This document shows, one piece after another, positions 54,507 through 64,000 of a DNA stretch of 64,000 bases (positions are counted from its first letter, which is position 1; each line of letters begins with the position of its first letter). Location of the stretch: positions 930,001-994,000 of the forward strand of contig OZ245923.1 in the NCBI GenBank assembly GCA_965229725.1. Reading direction: 5' to 3'. The stretch is from Aquirickettsia sp965229725. GTDB taxonomy: Bacteria > Pseudomonadota > Alphaproteobacteria > Rickettsiales > Midichloriaceae. The position numbers and the translations under genes are program-made. Under the pieces are notes generated by a model. It made no database searches. It was not told the DNA's origin and saw only the letters and a program-made list of their open reading frames with translations.

Positions 54507-55448
54507 TCATTTCTGATTCAAAAATATATTGCAAAATTCAGACCATTCTCTTTTAGACATCCCACTATCCTCTTGAGATAATTGTTTACCTTTTAGCATT
54601 TTTTTCAAAATCTCAACTCCTGTCTTTGAAATATTTACAGAATCTTTTCTATAGTTGGTAAATGCTTCATATGTAAGAGGAACCCATTTTGAAACTATAT
54701 CAAGCATGATATTTGAATATTCTCTTATTTCATATTGCGCATGTGCATCTGCTCTCAATCTCAAAAAATGAAGTAAATTATTTAAATCTATTTTCCAATA
54801 CCACTGTGTGTAATAATTCAAAGTTAAATTCATCCTAGCCAACTCTCTAGCTATTCCGTCTTTATTTGGATCTTTCGCTTCACCAGTTTTTTCGTCTAAA
54901 TTTAGCAAATCCATGTAATTATCATAACATCTTAGGGAATCCTCCCTAAGAATATCTAAAACTCTTTGTGCCTTATTAGGGTCTAGTACACCTCCTCGAC
55001 CTTGCTTGTTTGATTGTGATTGAATCTCAATATTTTGAGGATCAGGCAAATAAAACTCCTTATCTAAAATTGAATATCTAGCTGAATATTCGTTAACATT
55101 TGCCGTTCTATGTCGTATCCATTGTCTGGCAATAAATATCGGCAATTTAATATGCAATTTTATCTCACACATCTCAAATGGAGTTGTATGATAATGCCTC
55201 ATCAGATAGTTAATTAAACCTTTGTCTTGGCTTAGCATCTTTGTTCCTTTTCCATAGGAAACTCTTGCTGCTTGAACAATTGCAGCATCATCCCCCATAT
55301 AGTCAATCACTCTAATAAATCCATGATCAAGAACCTTTATTGGTTCAAATAATATTTTTTCCAGCTGTTGAACAGTAGCCCTTTTTGTAGTAAATTGTTG
55401 TTCTTGCAAATTTTTACCTTCTTTCTTATAATTAATTTTTGATTCCAT
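54507..55448 (-). CDS. thyX: ThyX, FAD-dependent thymidylate synthase
   Basis: A 313-aa flavin-dependent thymidylate synthase. The ThyX motif is IRHRTANVNEYSARYS; others are VQAARVSYGKGTKML, MRHYHTTPFEMCEIK and NLLHFLRLRADAHAQYEIR. It makes dTMP from dUMP with methylene-THF and FADH2, without needing ThyA. It diverges from rel across a 101-nt gap. Confidence 0.96.
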   Translation of the reverse strand: MESKINYKKEGKNLQEQQFTTKRATVQQLEKILFEPIKVLDHGFIRVIDYMGDDAAIVQAARVSYGKGTKMLSQDKGLINYLMRHYHTTPFEMCEIKLHIKLPIFIARQWIRHRTANVNEYSARYSILDKEFYLPDPQNIEIQSQSNKQGRGGVLDPNKAQRVLDILREDSLRCYDNYMDLLNLDEKTGEAKDPNKDGIARELARMNLTLNYYTQWYWKIDLNNLLHFLRLRADAHAQYEIREYSNIMLDIVSKWVPLTYEAFTNYRKDSVNISKTGVEILKKMLKGKQLSQEDSGMSKREWSEFCNIFLNQK

Positions 55449-55549
55449 AGCTTCGTTTTAACTCTTTGTGCTTGATTTAGAAAAAAAAATCCATTTAAAA
55501 TTATATTTATCCTTACATTATAAATCAAAATAAAATTAATAAAACTAAA

Positions 55550-57739
55550 ATGAGCGAAGTATCGAAAAAAACATGGGATGAAAAAATGCAAGTGTCATTT
55601 GAAGAGTTATTAGAAAAAGTAAAAGTTAACCCTAGTACTGATACAGATTTGATTCAAAAAGCTTTTGAAATTGCAAATAAAGCACATAAGGGTCAGTATA
55701 GGGCATCTAATGAACCATATATAATGCATCCTTTGGAAGTTGCAAAGATAGTTGCTGATCTAAATATGGATACACCCACAATCGTTACTGCTCTCTTACA
55801 TGATACTATAGAAGACACTTCTTTAACTTATAAAGAAATTCTAAGTTGTTTTGATGAAAAAATAGCAACCATGGTGCAAGGCATATCAAAACTTACAACT
55901 ATAGAATCAAAAAATGCTATCCTAAATTCGGAAGAAAAAAAAGTTGAGAACTATAGAAACCTCATGTGTGCTGTTTCAAAGGACATTAGGGTATTAATTG
56001 TGAAGCTTGCAGATAGATTGCATAATATGAGAACTCTTCATTGCATTAAAGATCCGAGTAAAAGGAGGCGGATTGCTAACGAAACTATGGATATTCATTC
56101 CGCATTAGCTGAAAGAATAGGTATTCATAGTTTTAAAAATGAACTGCAAGATTTAGCCTTCGCAGAGCTATACCCCAAGGATAAATTAAATATTGAGCGT
56201 CAGTTAAATTTTATTAGAAAGGATGGGACAAGTTTAGTACAAAACATTATTAGTGAGTTAAAAGATGTTTTATCAGAACATGACATTGGTCTTATTGATA
56301 TAACCGGTAGGGAGAAAAAACTATGCTCTATTTGGAGAAAATTACAAAACAAAAAATTATCTTTTGAAAATTTATCTGATGTTTTTGCATTTAGAATAAT
56401 AGTTGAGGATGTGAAAAGCTGTTACAATGTATTATGCGCCATCCATAATAATTATCACATGGTGCCAGGTGGATTCAAAGATTATATTAGCACCCCAAAA
56501 ACTAACGGTTATAAATCATTACATACAATTATTATTGGTCCTAAAAATACTAGGATTGAAATTCAGATAAGAACCGATGAAATGCATAAAATTGCTGAGT
56601 TTGGCGTTGCAGCTCATTGGCATTATAAACAACAGCAGCCTGGTAAAAAAGAGGAGTACTTCGCATGGATCAGCGAAATATTATCTATTTTACAAAATTC
56701 CAGCAATCCCAATGAAGTATTAGAGTACTCAAAACTAGAGATGCATTATCATCAAGTTTTCTGCTTTACCCCAAAGGGTGAATTAATAGCTCTTCCTAAG
56801 GGCGCAACTGCTTTAGATTTTGCATTTTATGTTAATACTGATGTAGGGCTTAAGTGTATAGGTGCAATCGTTAACAAAGAAACCGTCCCCATTATATATG
56901 AATTAGCAAATGGAGATCAGGTAGAAATCATTTGTTCTGAAAAAAATAAAGCTTCAGAATTGTGGCTGGAAGTTTTGAACACTGGAAAAGCAAAGACAGA
57001 ACTGAGAAAATATCTAGATAATATTCAAAAAGATCGCTTTATTGAAATTGGGAAAGCTAACTATAAACAATACTTGCGTGATCGTAATATTAAATTTGAT
57101 GAATCCAAAATAATAATACCTGTAAATGGATTAATAAAATGCAAAGATCTAGAGGAACTTTTTTTATTGATAGGTCAAAATAAATTAAGAATAGATGATA
57201 TAGTAAATGCCTCATATCCATATCTAAAAAAGAATTATAGTGTGATTAATTTTTTCTCTATTATAAAAGGAAAAATTAAAGGAAATTATGAGAGTGGATT
57301 AGGCAAACTAATACCAAAAGATATTAATTTATATTTTTCTGAATGCTGTTATCCTGTAAAGGGAGAACAAGCAATTGAAGTTTTGGATGAAGATAAAGGA
57401 CGTTGTGTTCATAGAGTAAAGTGTAAAAAAGTTAAAGATTTTCACAAGAAAACTAAACAAGCAAGTCTATTTGACTGGAAAGATTCTACTAATAAATCTT
57501 ATAACTCTAAACTTATTTTACTTATCTCAAACAAAGTAGGAAGTTTGAGAGAAACTGTGAATTGTATATTTAATTTTAAGATCAATATCGTAAATATCAC
57601 GACCACAAATAAGTTTGAGGATTTTTTTGAATGCTCAATCATCATCGAGGTGAAAAATATAAGGCAGCTTGAAGATTTAACGGAGAAACTTAATAATTTG
57701 GAATTATTATATTCATCTATAAGGTATATAGCGGATTAA
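55550..57739 (+). CDS. Long RelA/SpoT-family (p)ppGpp synthetase/hydrolase (Rel/RSH)
   Basis: A 729-aa full-length RSH with both activities predicted. The HD hydrolase domain keeps His60 and the HD pair (ALLHDTIEDT, 84-85) and VKLADRLHNMRTL. The synthetase domain has FKDYISTPKTNGYKSLHT and EIQIRTDEMHKIAEFGVAAHW. A TGS domain (HYHQVFCFTPKGELIALPKGAT), a Cys/His conserved region (SECCYPVKG, CVHRVKC) and a C-terminal ACT domain follow. Controls the stringent response. Followed by a likely terminator. Confidence 0.94.
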   Translation: MSEVSKKTWDEKMQVSFEELLEKVKVNPSTDTDLIQKAFEIANKAHKGQYRASNEPYIMHPLEVAKIVADLNMDTPTIVTALLHDTIEDTSLTYKEILSCFDEKIATMVQGISKLTTIESKNAILNSEEKKVENYRNLMCAVSKDIRVLIVKLADRLHNMRTLHCIKDPSKRRRIANETMDIHSALAERIGIHSFKNELQDLAFAELYPKDKLNIERQLNFIRKDGTSLVQNIISELKDVLSEHDIGLIDITGREKKLCSIWRKLQNKKLSFENLSDVFAFRIIVEDVKSCYNVLCAIHNNYHMVPGGFKDYISTPKTNGYKSLHTIIIGPKNTRIEIQIRTDEMHKIAEFGVAAHWHYKQQQPGKKEEYFAWISEILSILQNSSNPNEVLEYSKLEMHYHQVFCFTPKGELIALPKGATALDFAFYVNTDVGLKCIGAIVNKETVPIIYELANGDQVEIICSEKNKASELWLEVLNTGKAKTELRKYLDNIQKDRFIEIGKANYKQYLRDRNIKFDESKIIIPVNGLIKCKDLEELFLLIGQNKLRIDDIVNASYPYLKKNYSVINFFSIIKGKIKGNYESGLGKLIPKDINLYFSECCYPVKGEQAIEVLDEDKGRCVHRVKCKKVKDFHKKTKQASLFDWKDSTNKSYNSKLILLISNKVGSLRETVNCIFNFKINIVNITTTNKFEDFFECSIIIEVKNIRQLEDLTEKLNNLELLYSSIRYIAD

Positions 57740-57762
57740 AAATATTTAAATATCTAGCTGTG

Positions 57763-57787
57763 ATGCTGAAAGCATATTTTATTTTTT
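57763..57787 (+). terminator. Probable rho-independent terminator after rel
   Basis: Short stem ATGCT/AGCAT with loop GAA (57763-57775) followed by a T-rich tract (ATTTTATTTTTT). The stem is only 5 bp, so strength is uncertain. The remainder of the 248-nt gap to yebC shows no gene. Confidence 0.4.
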
Positions 57788-57987
57788 AGTAGGAGAGAAA
57801 ACGATAATAAATGGTCAAGCAGATAAAAGTGAAGAGTTATTAAAATTAGTACAAATCAGAGTCAAGCCTCGTACTTTGCGTCTATAAAAATAGATGTTTT
57901 TTAAATTCTGCTTTTCAATTTTGCCTTTGTTGTTGAATAAATTCTCTAATAATTGTATTTTACCAGGAATATAGTTTTTTTAAATAC

Positions 57988-58719
57988 ATGGCTGGACATT
58001 CAAAATTCAAAAATATAATGCATAGGAAGGGGGCTCAAGATAAAAAAAGATCTAAAGCTTTTACTCGTGCCGTTAAGGAGATAATAGTAGCTGCTAAAAC
58101 AGGCATGCCTGACCCAAATTTTAACCCAAGACTTCGTACAGCCATCATTACTGCTAAGCAGGCTAATCTGCCTAAGGATAAAATTGATAATGCTATTAAA
58201 AAAGCGACCTCTACAACAGATGGAGTAAATTATGAGGAAATTAGATACGAAGGCTATGGAGCTGGTGGAGTCGCAATCATTGTTGAAACTTTAACAGATA
58301 ACAAAAATAGAACAGCAAGTGACGTGAGGTCTACTTTTAGCAAAAATGAGGGAGCTTTAGGCGAACAAGGCAGCGTGGGATATATGTTTAAAAAAGTTGG
58401 CTCCATTATATATGAAGGAAAAAATATAGATAAAAATGAGATAATTGAAGTAGCTATAGAATTGGAAGTAGATGATTGCATAAATGACGATGATATTATT
58501 GAAATTTTATGCAGCACTGAAAAATACTCTGAGATCAGTGAAAACCTAGAAAAAAAGTTTGGCAAGCCCCTTGAATCAGAAATAAAATGGGTTTCTGATA
58601 TAACGATTGAATTAGATGAAGAAAATAGTGAAAAAGTTCTAAAGCTTCTGGATGCACTCGATAATTTAGATGATGTACAGTCCGTTAATAGCAATTATAA
58701 ATTAAAGCACAATGTCTGA
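57988..58719 (+). CDS. YebC/PmpR/TACO1-family protein
   Basis: 243 aa, beginning MAGHSKFKNIMHRKGAQDKK, the near-invariant YebC start (His-Ser-Lys, R-K-x-x-Q-D). Also ANLPKDKIDNAIKKA and YGAGGVAIIVETLTDNKNRT. The family includes transcription factors and a ribosome-associated factor aiding difficult peptide sequences. It overlaps ruvC by 8 nt, a common pairing. Confidence 0.95.
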   Translation: MAGHSKFKNIMHRKGAQDKKRSKAFTRAVKEIIVAAKTGMPDPNFNPRLRTAIITAKQANLPKDKIDNAIKKATSTTDGVNYEEIRYEGYGAGGVAIIVETLTDNKNRTASDVRSTFSKNEGALGEQGSVGYMFKKVGSIIYEGKNIDKNEIIEVAIELEVDDCINDDDIIEILCSTEKYSEISENLEKKFGKPLESEIKWVSDITIELDEENSEKVLKLLDALDNLDDVQSVNSNYKLKHNV

Positions 58720-59215
58720 AAAAATCATTAGTAGATTCTTAGGTATTGATCCAGGGTTAAATTTTACAGGATGGGGCCTTATTGATTATATTAATGCTGA
58801 TAAATTTACATATATTGCCTCCGGAGTTATAAAGACTGTTCCAAAAATGCAATATTCTCAAAGATTAAATCATATTTTTAATCTGGTATTACAGGTGATA
58901 GAAAATTATAATCCGAAATATGCAGCTATTGAAGATACATACGTCAATGTGAATAATAAAAGTTCAATTATGCTTGCTCAAGCCAAAGCTGCATCAATGA
59001 TTGCTATTTCTCAAAATGACATACCACTTGTAGAATATGCAGCAAAAAAAGTTAAAAAAACTATCTCTGGCACTGGTAATGCTGATAAATCACAAATTAT
59101 AAAAATGCTAAGTTATTGGTTACCTAATATTGCTGTCAAACTTTCTGATGAAGCTGATGCACTTGCAATAGCCTTATGTCATGCCAGTCATTATAAACAC
59201 AGTGAAAAAATTTAA
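58712..59215 (+). CDS. ruvC: RuvC, Holliday junction endonuclease
   Basis: A 167-aa RNase-H-fold resolvase. Catalytic acidic residues are in FLGIDPGLNFTGWG, YAAIEDTYVNVNNKSS and the C-terminal SDEADALAIALCHA; the LAQAKAASMIAI helix is typical. Cleaves four-way junctions with RuvAB, whose genes are not in this window. Its stop is followed immediately by the dnaE ATG. Confidence 0.95.
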   Translation: MSEKIISRFLGIDPGLNFTGWGLIDYINADKFTYIASGVIKTVPKMQYSQRLNHIFNLVLQVIENYNPKYAAIEDTYVNVNNKSSIMLAQAKAASMIAISQNDIPLVEYAAKKVKKTISGTGNADKSQIIKMLSYWLPNIAVKLSDEADALAIALCHASHYKHSEKI

Positions 59216-62200
59216 ATGCAATTGTTTATAAATTTAAGAACATTTTCTGATTACTCTATTGGAAAAAGTGTTATTAAATTGCCAGATTTAGCAAAACATT
59301 GTTTTGATAAACTTATACCTGCTATCGCCCTTACTGACTACAATAACTTATTTGGATCTTTGGAATTTTCCCTAGAATGCCAAAAAAAAGGAGTACAGCC
59401 TATTGTTGGATCAGTTGTAACTATAAATTTCGGAACTAAAGAAAATGAAAATTTTGCAGATATTCTATTATTGGTAAAAAATCGCCTCGGTTATGAAAAT
59501 TTGATGAAATTAATTAGTGATTGTTATTTAAATAATCCTCATTCACCTCACATTTTGCTTGATGATCTATTTAATAATTCTGAAGGTTTGCTGATTTTAT
59601 GTGGCAGTAATAATTCACCAATAGAAAAGTTATTTTATTTAGGTAGAAAAAAAGAGGCGGAACAATTCACAGATATATTATTAAGCAAATTCAAAGAAAA
59701 TTTATATTTAGAATTAACCAGATTAGATAGTCAATTCAATCCCGAATTTGATGCGTTTATAAAAAACCTTGCGATTGATAAAGATCTACCAATTGTGGCA
59801 ACAAACCCCACTCAATATATTAGCCAAATAATGCAAGATGCACTAGATGCACTGATTTGTATCACTGAAAGTAGGTATTTAGTTGAAGAAGAGAGAAACA
59901 AGGCATGTGCAGATGGATACTTTAAGAGTATGCGTCAAATGCAAGAGCTATTTTCTGATATTCCTGAGGCAATATACAATACTGAATTAATCGCAAAAAG
60001 ATGTACTTTTTTACTTAACGAGAGCAAGCCATTACTACCAAAATTTTATCCTACAAAAGGGCAGGAAGCTGATGAATTAATCAGTCAGGCAAAAGAAGGT
60101 TTAAAGGCTAGATTACATAAGCAAAATTATGATGAAGAAAAACAAAAATTATATTTTGAAAGGCTAGAATATGAGCTTTCAATAATAAATAAAATGGAGT
60201 TTGGTGGATATTTTTTAATTGTTGCAGATTTTATAAAATGGAGTAAAAGCCAACAAATCCCAGTGGGTCCAGGGAGAGGTTCAGGTGCTGGCTCTATAGT
60301 GGCGTGGAGTTTACAAATTAGTGATGTAGATCCTATAAAATTTGGGCTTCTTTTTGAAAGATTTTTAAATCCAGACAGAGTGTCTATGCCAGATTTTGAT
60401 ATAGATTTTTGTCAGGAAAGAAGAGATGAAGTTATACATTATGTAAAGAAAAAGTTTGGAGAGGATAAGGTTGCACATATCATTACATTTGGAAAGTTAC
60501 AAGCAAGAGCAGTCCTAAGGGATGTAGGTAGAGTCTTGCAAATTCCATATGGCCAAGTTGATAGAATTTGTAAAATGGTGCCAAGTAATCCTGCAAACCC
60601 CGTTACACTCAAAGAAGCTGTTGATATGGATAGGGAGCTAAAATTACAATGCAAAAGTGATACCTCTATAGAAAAGCTTATTTCAACTAGTTTAAAGTTA
60701 GAGGGAGTCAATAGACATATTTCAACACATGCAGCAGGCATTGTGATAGGGGATAAAGAGCTGACTAAAATAGTTGCACTATATCGAGATTCAAATGCAT
60801 CAATGCCAATGGTACAATATTCATTGAAATATGCTGAAAAGATAGGGCTAGTAAAATTTGATTTTCTAGGTTTAAAAACTTTAACGGTGATTTCCTGGAC
60901 CTGTAATTTAATAAAGAAAAGTGGCAAAAATTTAGATCTACAAAAAATACCCCTTGACGATATAAAAACTTATAAAATGTTATCGCAAGGACACTGTGTT
61001 GGGGTCTTTCAATTTGAAAGTTCTGGTATGAGGGAAACAATTAAAAAAATTGAACCAGATAATATTGGTGATTTAATAGCGCTTGGTTCTTTATATAGGC
61101 CAGGGCCAATGGACAATATACCAAGTTACATTAATAGAAAGCATGGAAAAGAAGAAATTGATTATGTCCATCCACTGTTGGAAAAGGTACTGAAAGAAAC
61201 ATATGGGATTATTGTATATCAAGAACAAGTAATGGAAATAGCACAAATATTGGCAAATTACACCCTAGGCGAGGCTGATTTGTTAAGGCGTGCTATGGGG
61301 AAAAAGATTAAAGAAGAGATGGAGGCACAAAGAAGCAAATTTATTACAGGCTGTGTGGACAATAATATTGATAGGGGAAAGGCTGAAGAGATCTTTAACC
61401 TTGTAAATAAATTTGCTAGCTATGGTTTTAATAAATCACACGCAGCTGCATATGCGTATATATCATTTCAAACAGCATATTTAAAAGCAAATTATACCTT
61501 AGAATTTATAACCTCATCCATTAATTTAGAGATTGATAACACAGATAAAATTTATTCTTTTATTATAGAAGCAAAAAAATTCGATATAGGTATTTTATTA
61601 CCCGATGTTAATTATTCAAAATCTGAATTTACTATTGAAGACAAAAAAATAAGATTTGGCTTAGCTGGGCTCAAAGGTGTCGGAAAAAAGGTGATTGATT
61701 TAATGGTTGATGAAAGAGAGAAAAATGGAAAATACAAGGATGTTTTTGATTTTGTTGAGAGGTTATCAGACGTAGGATTAAGTAAGAAAATTTTGGAAAA
61801 TTTAATAAAATCTGGCACTTTTGATAATTTCGGCAACAGCAGAAGCTCATTGTTGTTAAATATGAATATATTGTTAAAACATGCTACTTCCAAAAATCAC
61901 AATGAAGATCAACTTGATTTATTTTTTGATGCATCCAGCGATTCTAAATTTAGACCAAAACTTGAAGAGTATGAGGAATGGAGCGAGAAAGAAAGGCTTA
62001 GCGCAGAATTTGAATCTTTTGGGTATTACATATCAACCCACCCTATCGAAAAATATAAATGCTTTTTTGAAAAATTAAGTATTTCTGAGGCATCTGACAT
62101 TGATAAAATTGAAAGTTCGCTGTCAAAAATAAAATTAATAGGGGTATTAATTTCAAAAAAAATTAGATCAACACCAAGAGGGAAATATGCATTTTTACAA

Positions 62201-62584
62201 ATCTCAGACTTAAAAGGAATTATAGATTTAGCAATTTTTGATGAGGCGTTACTTTATAACTCCAATGAACTTTTGGTAGAAGGAAATAGCTTGTATTTTT
62301 CAGTTGAAGTAAGAAAAGATAATGCTGGTGTAAGAATTATCGCTGAAAGTGTAGAAGATATTGACCAAGCAATTTTGAGGTCAGGTGTTACTGTTAAGGT
62401 CTTCATAAATAGCATTGAGCAATTAGAATATCTGAAAGAAAGCGTCAATTACACTTCTGGAATAAAAATTCAATTAAGTACAAAGCTTGAAACAGGGGAT
62501 ATCGTATATTTTAAACAAAAAAAAATATTCATCAATTTAAATGAATTGCCCTATTTGCAAAAGATAGGCATTGCAAGTTTATGA
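59216..62584 (+). CDS. dnaE: DNA polymerase III subunit alpha
   Basis: A 1122-aa replicative polymerase of the DnaE1 type. PHP domain at the N-terminus (LTDYNNLFGSLEFSLECQKK), polymerase catalytic region GPGRGSGAGSIVAWSL and MPDFDIDFCQERRDEVI, EQVMEIAQILANYTLGEADL, tandem HhH and a C-terminal OB fold. The N-terminal HxH metal motif of active PHP domains is absent (FINLRTFSDYS). Directly abuts ruvC; convergent with comM. Confidence 0.96.
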   Translation: MQLFINLRTFSDYSIGKSVIKLPDLAKHCFDKLIPAIALTDYNNLFGSLEFSLECQKKGVQPIVGSVVTINFGTKENENFADILLLVKNRLGYENLMKLISDCYLNNPHSPHILLDDLFNNSEGLLILCGSNNSPIEKLFYLGRKKEAEQFTDILLSKFKENLYLELTRLDSQFNPEFDAFIKNLAIDKDLPIVATNPTQYISQIMQDALDALICITESRYLVEEERNKACADGYFKSMRQMQELFSDIPEAIYNTELIAKRCTFLLNESKPLLPKFYPTKGQEADELISQAKEGLKARLHKQNYDEEKQKLYFERLEYELSIINKMEFGGYFLIVADFIKWSKSQQIPVGPGRGSGAGSIVAWSLQISDVDPIKFGLLFERFLNPDRVSMPDFDIDFCQERRDEVIHYVKKKFGEDKVAHIITFGKLQARAVLRDVGRVLQIPYGQVDRICKMVPSNPANPVTLKEAVDMDRELKLQCKSDTSIEKLISTSLKLEGVNRHISTHAAGIVIGDKELTKIVALYRDSNASMPMVQYSLKYAEKIGLVKFDFLGLKTLTVISWTCNLIKKSGKNLDLQKIPLDDIKTYKMLSQGHCVGVFQFESSGMRETIKKIEPDNIGDLIALGSLYRPGPMDNIPSYINRKHGKEEIDYVHPLLEKVLKETYGIIVYQEQVMEIAQILANYTLGEADLLRRAMGKKIKEEMEAQRSKFITGCVDNNIDRGKAEEIFNLVNKFASYGFNKSHAAAYAYISFQTAYLKANYTLEFITSSINLEIDNTDKIYSFIIEAKKFDIGILLPDVNYSKSEFTIEDKKIRFGLAGLKGVGKKVIDLMVDEREKNGKYKDVFDFVERLSDVGLSKKILENLIKSGTFDNFGNSRSSLLLNMNILLKHATSKNHNEDQLDLFFDASSDSKFRPKLEEYEEWSEKERLSAEFESFGYYISTHPIEKYKCFFEKLSISEASDIDKIESSLSKIKLIGVLISKKIRSTPRGKYAFLQISDLKGIIDLAIFDEALLYNSNELLVEGNSLYFSVEVRKDNAGVRIIAESVEDIDQAILRSGVTVKVFINSIEQLEYLKESVNYTSGIKIQLSTKLETGDIVYFKQKKIFINLNELPYLQKIGIASL

Positions 62585-62610
62585 AAAGCTAAATTAATAT
62601 TTATATAGAT

Positions 62611-64000
62611 TTAATTGCACTTTAAACTTTTAACCCTATAATTTAGCGCTTCTGCTAAATGAAAATGATTGACGTTAATTGATTGTTCTAAGTCTGCAAT
62701 AGTTCTTGCGACTTTAAGAATTTTATTCATGCCTCTCATAGAAAATTTAAATTTTTTCATGGCAGCGCTTAAAATTTCTTTTGATTTTGAGTCTAAAACA
62801 ATGTGTTGATTCAATTCTTGCCCTTCTAATTCGGAATTATTTGATATACTAGATTCACTATATCTCATTAATTGAATTTCGTTGGCTATAACAACTCTTT
62901 TTAATACTATTTCTGAATCTTCCCCTTCTTTCATATTTTCTAACTCCATAGCATTAATTTCTGGCACTTCTATTTGAATATCAAATCTATCGAACAGCGG
63001 TCCTGAAATTTTATTCTTATAATCATCCACACATTTTGGAGCCCTATTGCACTGTAAATTATCATCACCATAATATCCACATTTACATGGATTCATTGCT
63101 GCTATTAATTGAAAATTTGCAGGATACGAAATATGATGATTAACTCTTGAAATGGTTACGTTCCTATCCTCTATAGGTTGCCTTAATGACTCTAAAACAT
63201 TTTTTTGAAATTCAGGCAACTCATCTAAAAATAGGACACCCAGATGACTAAGAGTGATTTCGCCAGGTTTTGCTAATTTACCTCCCCCTATCATCGCAGG
63301 TAATGAAGCATTACAATGTGGTGATCTAAAGGGTCTATTTGCAATCAATCCTTGATCTTCGAGTGTCCCAGATAAACTAGCAATTACGCTAGTTTCAAGT
63401 ATTTCATCCATAGTCATTTTCGGTATAATACCAGGCAACCTTTTAGCAAGCATTGATTTCCCTGAGCCCGGTGGACCAATCATTATCATATTATGCCTTC
63501 CTGCAGCAGCTATCTCTAAAGCTCGTTTGGCAGCCTGTTGACCTTTGACATCTTTTAAATTAGGATACTTTTTTAATTCAACACTAGGATCTTTCTTTAC
63601 TATTTTAGGAATATCCTGTTTACCTGTGAAGTGATTTACAATTTCTATTATATTTTTTGCAGTAATAACATCTTCATTGCCTGACCAACCCACTTCTTGG
63701 CTATTATCATACGGGCATACCAATCCTTTATTTTTTGAATGTGTCCAAATAGCAGTAGGTAAAATTCCTGTAACCTTATTTATTGAACTACTTAATGATA
63801 ATTCTCCAAGTATAACGTAATTTTCTATTTCTTCTTGTGATATGATTTGCATTTCTACAAGCAGCGCAACAGCAATTGGCAAGTCATAATGGCTGCCTTC
63901 TTTGTTTAAATCAGCAGGAGCTAAATTGACCGTAATACGTTTAGCAGGCAGGGATAGCCCCACACTTATAAATGCAGATCTAATTCTTTCTTTTGATTCT
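62611..64000 (-). CDS. comM: ComM/YifB-family Mg-chelatase-like AAA+ ATPase (5' end outside window)
   Basis: The frame stays open to the window edge; the extra residues there read ESKERIRSAFISVGLSLPAKR, the conserved ComM N-terminal region, so about 60-70 residues are missing. Seen: ITVNLAPADLNKEGSHYDLP, Walker A GPPGSGKSMLAKRLPG, FLDELPEFQKNVLESLRQP and the zinc Cys cluster near NPCKCGYYG. ComM is a branch-migration helicase used in natural transformation. Confidence 0.94.
   Translation of the reverse strand, partial: ESKERIRSAFISVGLSLPAKRITVNLAPADLNKEGSHYDLPIAVALLVEMQIISQEEIENYVILGELSLSSSINKVTGILPTAIWTHSKNKGLVCPYDNSQEVGWSGNEDVITAKNIIEIVNHFTGKQDIPKIVKKDPSVELKKYPNLKDVKGQQAAKRALEIAAAGRHNMIMIGPPGSGKSMLAKRLPGIIPKMTMDEILETSVIASLSGTLEDQGLIANRPFRSPHCNASLPAMIGGGKLAKPGEITLSHLGVLFLDELPEFQKNVLESLRQPIEDRNVTISRVNHHISYPANFQLIAAMNPCKCGYYGDDNLQCNRAPKCVDDYKNKISGPLFDRFDIQIEVPEINAMELENMKEGEDSEIVLKRVVIANEIQLMRYSESSISNNSELEGQELNQHIVLDSKSKEILSAAMKKFKFSMRGMNKILKVARTIADLEQSINVNHFHLAEALNYRVKSLKCN

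Overview
The window is a strongly AT-rich bacterial chromosome segment that reads as an alphaproteobacterium of the order Rickettsiales, or a close relative. This is inferred from gene content and protein character: NuoI and MurD look rickettsial, the DNA helicase is of the alphaproteobacterial AddA type, and there are eukaryote-like accessory genes (ankyrin and J-domain protein, a CE-clan protease/acetyltransferase). Lineage below order level cannot be fixed from the sequence alone. The biosynthetic content is richer than in Rickettsia itself: glycolytic gap/pgk, queuosine precursor genes, riboflavin genes and a full-length (p)ppGpp synthetase/hydrolase.

Layout. 1-4209 (minus) is a compact operon gap-pgk-queC-queF-yraN-murD(partial). 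4299-7751 (plus) is addA and tRNA-Arg(CCT). 7883-9212 is an IS3-family element with a broken orfB. 9396-17929 (minus) is an OmpA-like lipoprotein gene and a tight set: small membrane protein, RND pump, UbiH-type monooxygenase, BolA, phosphohexomutase, MurA. 18002-21664 holds a polyprenol/diacylglycerol-kinase-like gene, a conserved small protein, an aminotransferase and an HI0933-type flavoprotein. 21942-26778 (plus) is a Bax-inhibitor-1 protein, a terminator, then gyrA-tolB. 26878-30269 is a large broken helicase/J-domain/ankyrin gene. 30413-36614 (minus) holds rpmF-plsX-fabH and ribD-prmC-nuoI plus a dicarboxylate/amino-acid symporter. 36914-39222 (minus) is a gapless trio: sensor histidine kinase, AtpI-like protein, putative zinc metallopeptidase. 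39370-43954 holds ispB, recJ-gpsA and truA. 44109-45862 (minus) is an accessory patch with an unknown 146-aa gene and a frameshifted GH64-like gene. 46012-49568 holds tRNA-Thr(CGT), a DUF3857/transglutaminase protein, fdxA, tRNA-Leu(TAG) and ribH-nusB. 49686-50642 is a CE-clan protease-like gene. 50823-54398 (minus) is fabD-fabG-zapE-blaOXA. 54507-64000 holds thyX, rel, yebC-ruvC-dnaE and comM (partial).

Most notable points. (1) An exact 16-mer, followed at an identical 9-nt distance by TATAAT, lies upstream of both the helicase/J/ankyrin gene and the 146-aa gene about 18 kb away. It looks like a shared, specifically regulated promoter for accessory genes. (2) The gene at 49686 carries a His/Asp/Gln/Cys arrangement of CE-clan proteases and YopJ-type acetyltransferases, a likely host-directed effector. 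(3) MurA has Asp in place of the fosfomycin-target Cys, GyrA has Ser at the quinolone position equivalent to E. coli 87, and an intact class D beta-lactamase sits at the end of a fatty-acid operon. (4) Several accessory genes are broken by small indels, often in homopolymers, while the core genes are intact.

Several start codons were moved from the longest possible frame to a start better supported by an ATG, a ribosome binding site or neighbouring genes (queF, the UbiH-type gene, the kinase-like gene at 18002, tolB, truA, the GH64-like gene, fdxA, the CE-clan gene, fabD).
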